Assembly (NCBI RefSeq): GCF_010389155.1
Contig: NC_057768.1
Coordinates: 4,648,501 to 4,712,500 of the forward strand
From: Erigeron canadensis
Lineage: Eukaryota > Streptophyta > Magnoliopsida > Asterales > Asteraceae
DNA length: 64,000 bases
Direction of reading: 5' to 3'
Shown here: in pieces, positions 1 to 10,236 of the stretch
Layout: each line of letters starts with the position of its first letter
Numbering within the stretch: position 1 is the stretch's first letter
Notes under the pieces: generated by a model
Database searches by the model: none
Seen by the model: only the letters and a program-made list of their open reading frames with translations
Told to the model about the DNA's origin: nothing
Position numbers and translations under genes: made by a program

Positions 1-67
1 TAGGACCCACCATTATGTGCCACCTGACTCAAAAGCAATAACCTCAATCAAAATTTTAGTTTTAATT

Positions 68-248
68 TTTTTTTAACGGCAAATTTGGGTTTAGCGTCAT
101 GCTTCTTCATATATTCAACTTCAATTCCAGAGGAAACCTACTATGAGAAAACTTCTGTCTCCATTCCTGGGAGCTTTGCTTACACCAGGATTTGAACCCA
201 AGACATCTCAGGCTCCACTATATACCAATCCATATATTGATGATTGGT
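68..248 (-). mobile_element. tRNA-derived SINE with 18-bp target-site duplication
   Basis: The 18-bp direct repeat aaaattttagttttaatt at 50-67 and 249-266 is identical on both sides and marks a target-site duplication. Read on the minus strand, the element starts at 248, has an A-box-like stretch near 213-230 and a pol III B box GGTTCAAATCC at 188-198, and ends in an A-run (the T-run at 68-74) beside the duplication. These are the hallmarks of a tRNA-derived SINE. The A-to-B box spacing is shorter than in a tRNA, so the head is partly degraded. The family was not identified. It ends about 170 bp upstream of the bZIP start codon, so it may lie in that promoter. Confidence 0.8.
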
Positions 249-417
249 AAAATTTTAGTTTTAATTATTTTCATTCACTAAAACAATAATAATGCTTATG
301 TGGACCCTACCAACATCTTTTACAAAATTTCTTCACTATTAAATACCACCTCCCAAACTATCGTTCCTTCCCTTTCTCCCTCCTAACTCCCTTAACACAT
401 TCAACGTTTTTCCGGCA

Positions 418-999
418 ATGTTGTCTGAATTTTTCACCGCCGGCGACCATCTCATCTCCGATGGAGCCGGGTTTTTCGAACCCGACTACGGTTTTACTCC
501 TTGGATTAATACCCAAGAAAACTCTTTCCCGTTTTCACCAAATAATCCCCCAAAACCGGTTTTTTCTAATTCTGGTTCTGACAATAACTCAACTCCTAAT
601 TCCAACACTTCTGGAGAAGTAATTATAAACGCGATAGACGAACGTAAGAAGAGACGAATGATATCAAACCGTGAATCGGCACGAAGATCTCGTATGAGAA
701 AACAAAAGCACGTTGAGAACTTGAGAAACCAGATGAACCGGTTAAAAATAACCAACCGGGACCTTACGAACCGGTTACGAGTTATAAACCTAAACGCAAA
801 ACTCGTACGCGAGGAAAACCGCTGTCTCCAGTCCGAATCTAAGATGCTACAACAAAGATTATGGGACATACGTCAAGTATTGCTCGTACGACAGCTTCAT
901 CACCAGTTGTTATTGCCTTCTACATGGCCATGCAATAATAATAATATTTCGTATAATATCCATGAACATAATAATTACCCTCCATCATTAATTACATAA
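418..999 (+). CDS. bZIP transcription factor, group S-like, single exon
   Basis: A 193-aa intronless protein. Residues about 76-95 form a basic region with the invariant N84-x7-R92 spacing (NRESARRSR). It is followed by a leucine zipper with heptad residues L102, L109, L116 and I123. The N-terminus is rich in Ser, Asn, Pro and Phe, and the C-terminus in His and Asn. Small intronless bZIPs of this layout belong to plant group S. They bind ACGT-core DNA as homo- or heterodimers in the nucleus. The conserved upstream ORF of sucrose-repressed S1 members is not seen in the short leader, so an S2- or S3-type member is more likely. A TATA-like tattaaatac lies near 338. The subgroup assignment is inference. 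Confidence 0.9.
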   Translation: MLSEFFTAGDHLISDGAGFFEPDYGFTPWINTQENSFPFSPNNPPKPVFSNSGSDNNSTPNSNTSGEVIINAIDERKKRRMISNRESARRSRMRKQKHVENLRNQMNRLKITNRDLTNRLRVINLNAKLVREENRCLQSESKMLQQRLWDIRQVLLVRQLHHQLLLPSTWPCNNNNISYNIHEHNNYPPSLIT

Positions 1000-1176
1000 A
1001 AACTTATATATATATTTTATATATAAGTTATATATGAAAATTAAGGGGGAAAAAAACTCGCTAAATAAAAACTTATGTGCGTGCATAATTAAAAGCAATA
1101 ATATTGCACGAAAACATAATTACTCGACTAGCTAGACTCAACTTAGCTCGTTGTTGGCATAGTCTCTTAATTAATC

Positions 1177-1212
<36 letters not shown>

Positions 1213-3522
1213 AGTTTTTGTAAATTGGAATCACGTAGGTGAATTGAGGGAAATTTGGGTTTTTGTTTTTAATTTTTCTTTTTGATTAATGTTGTTGCAT
1301 GCATGATTTCTTGAAAATGGTAGCTTTAATTTGGGGTGAATGATGGTGTACGTACGTGTGTGTCTTTATGTCAAAACCAGAGTAATCATTTTGTTAAAGA
1401 TTCACTCTTAATCATTAGTGTTTTTGCTCATCGATCATCTATAATTTATTATATTAATCAATGATGAATGAATGAATAATTTAGTTTGATGCGGCCTCGT
1501 GTTATATTTACGTACTAGCTACTCGAAGTTTTTGTTGTTTTAATTAAATTATGTTATATCCATCATTTTGTGCTTGAGAGACGACATGAAAAGGAGACAA
1601 ATATCACCAAATGTATTGGCAATATATATGATAAACAATTGAAACTTATTGATATTAATTAATATCAAAATTAATCAATCCAATTAGCTAGCCATTTGTT
1701 TTTAAATGGATAAATGCATGATCACCTGATGGTATTGCAAATAACCAAATACATTACATGCACATGCATTAAATAAGTTTAACTGTTTGGGTATAATATC
1801 TATAATCTATAATGCCTTATAAAGAGAATAAGATTAAAAAATTAAGCATAATTTTTCTTTCCAAAATACCTCTAATTAAACATAAAATTTTCATATACCC
1901 TTCTTTCTTCATTTTCTCTAATCATTATACACTGTCATCGACCTTTCGTTACTCTCTGTCGTCACCCTCCTTCTCCACCGCCTCCTTTTTTATATTGTCC
2001 TTGCCTTCTGGCCGTCGGAACACGCGAACACTATGCTCGTTCTTAATAATTATGAATAACAAAATCAAAAAATACTTATTCAAATATTTGAAACTGCTAG
2101 TGTGAATTAATTTAAAGAGTAAAAGTATTGTAAATGCAATCTGAAATTAAGAATATATTGTGGCGAATGGGGGGTTCTCTAAATGCAAGCTAACAGGTGA
2201 TCTAGCTTTTCACAATTTTCTTATTTCATTTCATCACCTTTTTGGATCTTACTTTATATCTAATCCACTTGTCTTTTGGACATATCATGATCAGTGGTGT
2301 TCAATTCTTTCCAAAATGCATTAAATAATAATATTATAAATAATGTTACATTTGTTCACATTTTTAGTTAGTGTAAATAAATTAAAATTTTTTGTCATAC
2401 TTTTATGTGTATAATTAAAATATGTAGATCTAAATGTGTGTAAAAATTTCAACACATCAAAAAGTGTGTAGAATTAAAATTTCACACTTTTTAGTGTGAA
2501 CTTTATAATTATTTTGTAATACCCATTTGTCTATGCTAATTTTTATGTGTATAAAATAATGTATACAGATCATCAGTGATGATTTTGCTAACTTAGTCTA
2601 GCATTGAGAATGCTATGTATATTATAGTTTCACACTTTCACATAAGAATTTCTTCAATCCCATGCATATTCTTCAAATTAATTTAAAAGGAACCATATCC
2701 TTTTTGTATAATTAAGTTGAAATACTGTATTTAAAGATGCGAACCCATTTTTGAAAGTGGGAATGTATGCAAATCGTTAACGCAACTTATACAATTGAAT
2801 GAAGATAATTAAGTTGAACAAGACTCAATTTAACTTTAACGCAATATATATATATATATGATTTATAATTATAAAAATAAAATGTCAAAAGGGTGCCTTT
2901 CTTAAAGAAAACACTACCAAAAGGGGGTTGGGTGAGTAGTGTCTAGATTAATTAACTGTAAAAAGAAAAAAAGTTTCTATATATGTATCAATATCAATTT
3001 TTATACCATCTTAATAATTTTGTATAACATTGATATAAACAAGGAATCACTTTCTGCAAATAATAATATAAAATGCTATAAGAAGTAATTAACCCAAACA
3101 CGATCATAGAATTCATAAAACTTTCGAACTCTACTCCATTCATAGAACGACAATGGCAATTTAATTATAATTAGAAATGAAATCTACAAGCGTGCCTTGT
3201 CTCAATACAAAATGCCTGTTAAACTGACGTATAATCGTAATAAATTTAAATTATTATGAAGTATATGAATTCCATGATGATGACGTTATCAATTAGATGC
3301 AACAACTAAAGATAAAACCACAAATATCTAATACTTAAAATAATAAAACAAAAATGCGATAGTAAATAAATGGTATTTACCTTTTGATATAATTAGTCAA
3401 TTAAAAAGAGAGGTAAAAGAAAAAGAAGAAGCATATGTATATATAGTGATAGTTAACATCAAATGCGTAAGCCAATAAGTAATTAACAAAGGTGCATATA
3501 TATACATCTCTTCTACCACCAA
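1000..3522. other. Intergenic, AT-rich, no gene seen
   Basis: About 2.5 kb of AT-rich sequence downstream of the bZIP gene. Short open frames here have no recognisable motif. A perfect (AT)15 microsatellite sits at 1181-1210 and a shorter one near 2846-2860. No transposon ends could be resolved. Confidence 0.6.
1181..1210. repeat. (AT)15 microsatellite
   Basis: An uninterrupted 30-bp run of AT dinucleotides, about 180 bp downstream of the bZIP stop codon. Confidence 0.95.
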
Positions 3523-5007
3523 TCCCTACATTATATAAATCTCCCTTCAAAATTTGTTAGTTATTACTTATGTGGCATGCTTAAAAATGCAAGAAAGCCC
3601 AAAAATCATTACAATATTGCTCCTTGGAAGGTCTACGGATTAGTTACTTTTATAAGAAGTTCAAATTTTCGAAAACAGATTAGTTATGCTTTCAAGAAGT
3701 TCAAATTTTTGAAAATTTGAATATGTAACCGTTCGTGTATTGCTTGTGGTGGTTACTTCTTTGCATGTCTATGTCTATATAAGGCCACTTCCATTCAGTT
3801 TTAAGGTATTTTAAAACTTAAACACATAACAGATCAATTTTAGCATGGCTTCACTAAACCATGTTTCAATTAGAAATTTGCGTCTAAATAATAAGCCATG
3901 TACGATAACGGTTAGAATTTGCGGCTATGGAAGCAACCTCTATATGGAGATGTTAATAACATAGGTAGTATTGAGATGATCCTGATGGACGAACATGTAA
4001 GTATTCATTGTTTGTGATTTTTTCTTTTTTGATTAGATTACTTTTTAACATAACTTTCTTTCAAATTTATAACTAGCTTTTTAACATTCTAATGTATAAA
4101 CATTTTCATTTTGACAGTTTGATAAAGTGGTTGTTGTTGCAACAATCGGTTTATTCCAACCGACCAGTTATGGTATTCAATGGAATGTGTGAACTGTTCT
4201 CAAGAAGTTAAGTTGACCGATCTCTACATGGATGCAGTCGACATTATTGATGCTTTAAGGGACAACAAAATGTGGATTTGTTGTTCATGTAACAAGGAAG
4301 GAGTTCTTATCAATCCTAGGTATATATTTATATTTCATATTAAAACTCTATAATCATTAAGTTGTGTGGTAAAATTGTATCTCTGTTTTTTTTTTTGGTA
4401 GGTTTAATGTGCAAGTTAGGATTGTAGATGCCACTAGTGCTATTGCAGTTAAATTGAATGATTAACAAATTTCAAATCTTATACAAAGAACAACCTATCA
4501 AATTTGTGATGAAAATTATGAGGTATATTTGATTTATTTTAGTGCTAAATAAGACTTTTCTATGCATTTTAAGTCATTAATTTTTTTTAAATGGTCATTA
4601 GTTGTAATAGGAGTACATTTACTTCGCTACATGCACACTTGAACTGGTGTAAAAGAAATTATTTAAGGTTATAGCGCATCCACGTGAGTCTATATATCAA
4701 AGTGGGGGAAAATTCATAATACCAATCACATCCAGGTAACCAACATAATCCTTCTTATATGCGCCTACTATGGGCAATCCATTTTATAATTTCTCTCCGG
4801 CGTGCAATGTACGCGTTTTAAGCCCTCGTGTATCATTAATAAATCCCAAGGTATATCTAGCATTCTACTTCTTTAAATTAATCAACTCATAAGAATATTT
4901 TTATTATGTCTAACTCGGTTATATTTATTCATTGATACAATCTTAAAATAAAGTTTAAGAAAAATTATTTAGGGTTGTCCGTGCATCGCACGGGGTCTAA
5001 GGACTAG
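3523..5007 (+). mobile_element. Helitron carrying an RPA-like gene remnant
   Basis: The 3' terminus is clear: a hairpin CCGTGC-ATC-GCACGG at 4979-4993, then eleven bases ending in CTAG at 5004-5007 and a flanking T at 5008, as expected for a plant Helitron. The proposed 5' terminus is TC at 3523, preceded by A and followed by CCTACATTATATAAATC, in the style of Helitron 5' ends. This end is less certain. The body contains a broken replication protein A-like gene, a cargo typical of plant Helitrons. No RepHel helicase is present, so the copy is non-autonomous. Confidence 0.65.
3845..4525 (+). pseudogene. RPA1-like (OB-fold) pseudogene inside Helitron
   Basis: From the ATG at 3845, a stretch resembles the N-terminal DNA-binding OB fold of plant RPA 70-kDa subunits, including a segment like RLWKQPLYGDVNN that is reached only after a frameshift. 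A second segment at about 4175-4320 encodes the C-terminal zinc-binding OB fold, with cysteine pairs CVNC and CCSC, and is followed by NPR. After an intron-like gap near 4321-4400 the reading resumes with FNVQVRIVDAT. There are frameshifts and an internal stop just after 4460. RPA binds single-stranded DNA, and Helitron-borne copies may serve rolling-circle transposition. This copy looks dead. Confidence 0.65.
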
Positions 5008-5784
5008 TATATATATATAAACTTACCTTTCAAACATCATTATTTCAATTCGTCACCATTAAAATGATTAATCAAGTAGAAAACAAAGTTAAATTTCCTT
5101 TCACAATGGCCATTCCCCACATTTGATTATTTTTACCTTTTTCTTTATAAAAGAAACTATATCGTCATCACTTACGATTCTCGATAAATATTTGACGGGT
5201 TTCCTTTGTTGCAAAAGGTAGATCACCTTAAAATTATGTTGTATGAATGAATTTTAGCAAATTATTTGCAATATGTTTATCTTACATTCTTTTAAGCATG
5301 TTAATTAGTAATTGATAAAGTTCTTGACTTCATTTGTAATCACGATTTATCGCCTTCTTTCAAGGTTGAAAAACAAAATGCAAGTCAAAAATAGAAAAGG
5401 GAACTTTCTTATACTGATCGACACGGACTCGCGGAGTATTCCATTTATAACAAATAAAATGACTAATTAAACGTTGTTATATATTCTTAAGTGATAAGAA
5501 AATGCCCAACCTTACTATATGCTGTATTTTAATTTGTACCAATTGTACCCAATTGGCTAACGTGTAAGGGACTAAACTTTATTATATATGCTTAAGTGAT
5601 AAGAGAATGAACTCACCTCTTGAAAACGACTAATCTTTCTTTTGGTCGTTTAACTTTGACATAACCGGCCCTTGGTAGCTTGGCCATTTTTTCATCGGCT
5701 CTATTAAAGCTCCAAAAATTAATGGTCATGGTAAGTAAACTTGAAAGTTTTTGTCGTAATTTCTTATGGGACGGTTATTTAGAC
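5008..5784. other. Intergenic, nothing recognised
   Basis: No gene or resolvable element between the Helitron 3' end and the hAT-like element. Sequence is AT-rich with short broken frames only. Confidence 0.5.
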
Positions 5785-6700
5785 TAGGGGTAAGTATGGT
5801 GCGGTTTTTAGTTAAAACCAAACATCAAACCATTATTGTGGGTTTTTAAAATTTCAATCAATTTGTAAATGGTTTATAGCGGTTTTGTTTTTCGGATTGG
5901 TTTTTGGTTTTTTGTGGTTTATGGTTGGGATTAGTTCCCTCGAATGTAAGAAACTTTGAACGAATGTCTATAGTAGGAAATAACTAAAGTTGTGTGTATT
6001 GTATGTAAACAACTTTGAAATAATGTTTATTGTATGTAAGAATTTTGTTTCAACCAATTACAATCTGACAAGTGGCACTTGTATATGGTTGCCACGTATG
6101 TTTTCTTATATACAATAAACATTTTCTCCAAGTTGCTTACATACAAGACACATAACTTTAGTTTTTTCCTACTATAGACATTCAGTCAAAGATAGTTACA
6201 TTCCAGAAAACTAATCTCTTTATGGTTTGATTTTACTCACCCTTATATGTGATACTGGAGGTTGGAGAAGCAACACTAAAAAAGGGTAAAGGGTAAACAC
6301 CGTTGATAATGAATAAGTCTACTTTGTTGATTTTTAGAAAGCAGGGTATACAATATATATATACGTATGAAAGGCTAAGGTACATTATCTTGAGCAATAC
6401 AAAAGCAAATGAATTGTCTCATTATATACGTATGAAAGGCTAAGATAGACTATCATGAGATATATATAAATATATTATAATTAAATTAATATTGAAATTT
6501 AATTTAATTTTATTGATTATATATAATGCGGTTCGGGTTGTTTTTTTGGTTTGGTTTTTTACATGCAATCAAAATCCAAACCATTAATTTGGTTTTTCTA
6601 AATATAAGAACCATAAAATCTGTTTTTCACTATGGGGCGGTTTTGTGGTTTGTTTTTTTTTTGTTTTTTGTGGTTTATGGTTTGGTTTTGCTCACCCCTA
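5785..6700. mobile_element. hAT-like non-autonomous element, composite
   Basis: The outer ends are TAGGGGTAAG at 5785 and CTCACCCCTA ending at 6700, which are inverted repeats. They are flanked by the 8-bp duplication atttagac at 5777-5784 and 6701-6708. An 8-bp duplication and TAGGGGTG-type ends fit the hAT superfamily. The interior contains a second copy of the right terminus (ggtttgattttactcaccc near 6224-6242) and a MULE-type MITE at 5927-6218, so the element has a composite history. It has no transposase. Confidence 0.7.
5927..6218. mobile_element. MULE-type MITE, copy 1
   Basis: A 292-bp inverted-repeat element beginning GGGATTAGTTCCCTC and ending in the complementary AAAACTAATCTC. It is flanked by the perfect 9-bp duplication tttatggtt at 5918-5926 and 6219-6227. 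Each arm exceeds 90 bp, so the whole element can fold back. Two further copies lie at 26248 and 27703. A 9-bp duplication with long terminal inverted repeats indicates Mutator-like transposition. It is nested in the hAT-like element. Confidence 0.85.
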
Positions 6701-6760
6701 ATTTAGACAATATAATAAAGTTGTGTTGGATCTCCGAATAAGATTTGTGCTTCTAAAGGT

Positions 6761-7892
6761 TAAGGACACGTTTGGTAGGGAGAAATAACGAGAAATGAAA
6801 TGAAGCAGAGAATGAAATTGAAAGAAATAAAATTGACCAAGAAATTAAGTGATTTCCTTTGTTTGGTAATAATAGAGAAATTGACAAGAGAAATAAGCAG
6901 AAATGATTTCTTATGTTTGGTGAAAACCATCAAAGAAATGAAACTGAAATTTATTATAAAGATTTTATTTATTTTAAAATTATTTATTATTAAATGGGAT
7001 ATCTTTTTTAATTGGTTTAAGTAATATGTATTTGATAACAATATATCTAATCCTAATAAAATAAAGACTACTACTCAATTTGACAAATTTCTTCCATCTC
7101 GATCGTCAGTTCGTCACCCTCCTGCCCCCTCACCAGATTCCAGCCATCTCCTCTTTAATTTCTTTACAAAAAGTATCTCCTCTTTCATTTGGTGGCTCCT
7201 TTGACTTTCCTTTTTATTTGTTCACAAATTACAATAAATAATAAATAATATAAATAACTCAGATACAACCCCAATATCATAAACATTTTTTTGGCAAACC
7301 AGATTTAAAAGTTCATCTTGGTAGATTACAAGAACTCAAGCAATAATGGTGATTAACTTATACGTATGTATATATGTACACACACATACAAATTAAAGAT
7401 CAAATTTGAAGATTAAAACAAACCAAATCATTAATGCATAACACCAAGTAGAAATCGATGCAAGAAAGAATCAAAACTCTGTTTTGGGATTAAGGAGGTA
7501 TATAACGACGAGATAAATTATGGACGAACACCATCTCACTGAAGAAATAGTTGTTGGAGATAATGGATGGATGAGATTGAGTATCACTATAGTGCTAGAG
7601 CTTAGAACTATTTCAATTTTAGGGATGAATGTGCTCTGCACGTTTTATGTTAATATATACCCCTTCATTTTTTGGCCTAACCTATTTCTCAGCTATGGAC
7701 ACGGAGAGTTGTTGGGAAATTTTCTTTAACAAATCTCATTTCCTCTCAAAATGTAAAGAAATCAAAATATGAAGTAACCTATTTCCCGAGATATCTATTT
7801 CTTCGTGTTTTAAGTTTATTTTCTCTACCAAACAAGGAAATCATTTCATTTCCATTTCTTTGGGTCCATTTCACTGTACCAACACACCCTAA
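6761..7892. mobile_element. hAT-like element with GTGTTTGGTA-type ends
   Basis: The left end ttaaggacacgtttggtagg (from 6760) and the right end gtaccaacacaccctaa near 7877-7893 are imperfect inverted repeats of the common plant TTAGGGTGTGTTTGGTA type. The 1.1-kb interior contains repeated gaaatgaaa-like stretches in both orientations near the ends and no coding sequence. No clean 8-bp duplication could be aligned, so the exact boundaries and superfamily are inferred. Confidence 0.5.
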
Positions 7893-8190
7893 GGAGGTCT
7901 TGTAATTGGTAGTTTGGTATTCTTCCGGCTTCTGATCTCGCCATGCTAACTAAATGGTGGTAGATATTTTACTAAAATCAACCTTCTCATCATATATAGA
8001 TTTGTAGATCAACTAAAGGCTTAAATATATTCACTTTCGTTAAACGAAAATTCAGCCGAATTGAAAGATAGTTACATAATGACCATTACTTAATTAACAA
8101 TCGGTCTGAAACATTGTCTATAGTAACTATTATAAGAAGATCGCACGAATGACACGAGACATGAACGTGCACGTGAATACATATGCGTAG

Positions 8191-8293
8191 TTTTATAAAC
8201 TACGTTTCTGATCACGATCATGATGAAGAATGGAAGTCGATCTGGAACCTAAGCTCGACGGCCTCGATTGTCGACAAAGTGACCCTCTTTTTA
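8191..8293 (-). pseudogene. DUF688 3' end fragment, copy A
   Basis: This segment matches the last 90 or so coding bases of the intact DUF688 gene at 20613-21065, including gatgaagaatgg, ggaacctaagctcga and gtgaccctcttt. A 10-bp insertion lies after gaagaatgg. The rest of the gene is absent: the sequence diverges directly after the gtgaccctctt block. It is a truncated duplicate in the first unit of the array. Confidence 0.7.
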
Positions 8294-9423
8294 TTACATA
8301 TGCTGTGATTTAATTAAGTTGATCGAGCCTATTGTTAAGTTGTGATTTGTGCTGGTGTCTTGGTGGTCAAAAACTGGTTATTTTGTCACATGCCGTTTTT
8401 CACTACTTTTTATTACATATGCTTCAAATTTAGAGGCCATTAAAGTTAGAGGTCACTAGTAAGTGTTTGATTAATGGTTCATGTAAATATTAACTGTAAA
8501 TGTTAATTTGGATGTTAATATATGTAAGTTCATCCTTTGGCAAAACAAATTAGAGGTTAGCATAGCTTTTACTATCTAACGAATGCACAGTCTGTAAGCA
8601 ATTTGGCTTCATTGTCTGGCGACCTAGTCGTTTTTGTCAACCAACAGTTTCCTGTTTCCGTTGTAAGTCAAGCGCCTTGGTTCTCACTTTTGAAGCAGGT
8701 CGAGAAACAAGTTCATAAATTGAGGCAAATGTACAATTTCATGTTCATAAATTGGTTTTCAGTGTTTGTTGTAACTTCAAGGTTTTAAAAGGCTTCTTGA
8801 AGAAGTAGATGTTTCCTCCAATTTTCTTAAAGTTCCTGCTATTTCTAAAAACATAGGAGAGTCAAAGCTTATATATGTGTAAATTTTCCAAATAATGCAC
8901 TGATCAAAGCCGGTGTTCCTTCCAAAGCTCACAAGTCGGACCCTTGTAGCGTAGAGTTATATAACTTTCATGTTGTATTCATATTTAGAAATATACAGAG
9001 TAATATTGTAAGATCTTTTTTCACTTGTATTTGGCAGGGGTTAGTTTTATGTCTCCTTTATCAATAAAGTTAATCACCAACATATATCTTGTGATCGATG
9101 TGTCCATTTCTGGATAAAAGAAACTCACAAATAAAAACAAAAATTAATTAGGACAAGTGTTATACGGAGTATATGGGACGGAATGCATATATAAGAAGTA
9201 AAACAAATTAAAACAATGTTACAACGTCAAGCGAATAAGTTGCACAACACAAAATTGCTACACACCCGTATAAAAAAGTTGACATGTGAAACGTCAATTA
9301 TAACTCCTTTACATCATACGAGTATATGTTTTGTTTGATAAGAGAAAAGAAATTAATATGCGTATCAGCTTAATTTAGTGGGAGGATATACATAAAAATT
9401 GCATAGATAGATGTATAAGATTA
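8294..9423. other. Array spacer, no gene resolved
   Basis: The sequence is shared with 15140-15770 of the second unit (for example ggcttcattgtctggcg near 8605 and 15308) but has no convincing open frame on either strand. It may be former upstream sequence of the duplicated genes. Confidence 0.4.
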
Positions 9424-9467
9424 ATCCCACATCGTATCATCATGCTGACGGAGACGTCTATTTAATA
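9424..9467 (+). promoter_or_regulatory. Plant pol III type-3 promoter (USE + TATA)
   Basis: ATCCCACATCG at 9424-9434 matches the plant upstream sequence element RTCCCACATCG exactly. TATTTAATA at 9459-9467 is a TATA box. They are 24 bp apart, the same gap as in the U6 promoter of this window (14809 to 14834) and the spacing that specifies RNA polymerase III in plants; pol II snRNA genes have about ten bases more. The predicted start, 30 bp from the first TATA base as in U6, is G9489. Confidence 0.8.
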
Positions 9468-9488
9468 CGAAGATAATTAAGGAAAATT

Positions 9489-9622
9489 GCCTTGGAGCTG
9501 GACCTGGTCTCTCCGGTCCTCTTACCCAAGAATGTAGGGGGCTTCAAGGCACCGAAATAACAAACGGGTAATTCAAGATGTCAATGTCGAATCTTTGAAA
9601 CCCAATACCCTATAAGGGTTTT
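9489..9622 (+). ncRNA. Candidate pol III small structured RNA, about 134 nt, unidentified
   Basis: The start at G9489 is predicted from the promoter at 9424-9467. The first six bases GCCTTG pair with CAAGGC at 9545-9550 and close a first domain holding a GGACC/GGTCC hairpin and a CCC/GGG hairpin. After a single-stranded linker (accgaaataacaaac), a second hairpin pairs GGGT and TTCAAGAT near 9565-9578 with ATCTTTGAA and ACCC near 9591-9603. A short ACCCT-ATA-AGGGT hairpin at 9607-9619 leads into nine Ts (9619-9627), a pol III stop. It is not U6, U3, U6atac or 7SL as far as I can tell. It lacks a telomere template CCCTAAA, so it is not a standard plant telomerase RNA. The two-hairpin layout with an ANANNA-like linker resembles H/ACA RNAs, but the 3' ACA box is not convincing. 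Confidence 0.6.
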
Positions 9623-9627
9623 TTTTT
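9619..9627 (+). terminator. Pol III T-run terminator of the candidate RNA
   Basis: Nine consecutive Ts directly after the 5-bp hairpin ACCCT/AGGGT, followed by ggc. Pol III terminates at four or more Ts on the non-template strand. Confidence 0.65.
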
Positions 9628-9906
9628 GGCTTTATTTCTATATATATTTCTGAATAAAAGTTTCATGATGCACATGAGAGATTTAGATGATGATCCATGT
9701 ATTTTACAGCACCACCTTTTTTTCCTTTTTTTTTTTCAAAATCAGAAGGTGCGTGTGTGTACTTGGAGGGCTGGAGAGACCAACTTTTGATGTATTTGTG
9801 GCACAATGAAGAAGGCAAAAAAATAAATTTGCGTGTGAGACGATTTTTGATGTATAAAAGGTTGTTAGTATAAAAGGTATGCATGTGTAAAATGGGTCAA
9901 AGGTAA

Positions 9907-10236
9907 TCTTTATATTAAATAAAAGAGGAATATTGTGACATCATCATTCTATAAATATTGTTTATTTGTCACATCCAAATTATTTCTTAAAATTAAGTTT
10001 TATTTTTTTTAAAAAAAATTTATTTATGATGTCATAATCACTTTTCTTCTTACAATTTATTACATTTTTATTTTTGTTATTTTATAATGTTATTTTTAAA
10101 AAATATATATATTTTTTATTTTTTTTAATGAAAAAACACTAATAAATTATACATTGGCTTTTAAGTTTCATCATCTAAATAATTTTGTCATAATAGATTT
10201 TTAATTATCCACATATTATGCAAGTTAATAAACTAA
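9907..10236 (+). mobile_element. Non-autonomous Helitron, 330 bp, decayed
   Basis: The 5' end is A|TCTTTATATTAAATAAAAG at 9907, very similar to the 5' end of the Helitron at 46887. The 3' end is CTAA|T at 10233-10237, preceded by the decayed hairpin tccacatattatgcaa. Ends of the A|TC...CTRR|T kind without target-site duplication define Helitrons. There is no coding sequence. It lies just downstream of a segment (tttttgatgtataaaaggttg) that recurs at 12611 and 15873, so it inserted into one unit of the array. Confidence 0.7.

Noticed and set aside
188..198. B box mistaken for a tRNA gene
   Set aside because: No cloverleaf can be formed, and an 18-bp duplication and A-run show a SINE.
292..345. 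Short upstream ORF before the bZIP start (MLMWTL...)
   Set aside because: It overlaps the likely TATA region, so it is probably not transcribed; no resemblance to the conserved S1 uORF.
486..869. 127-aa frame antisense to the bZIP gene
   Set aside because: Shadow of the bZIP coding sequence with no domain of its own.
1812..2105. 97-aa plus-strand frame downstream of bZIP
   Set aside because: Low-complexity Ser/Phe-rich translation of C/T-rich DNA; no motif, no splice or promoter support.
9489..9622. Candidate RNA as plant telomerase RNA
   Set aside because: Pol III promoter fits, but there is no CCCTAAA-type template and it is too short.
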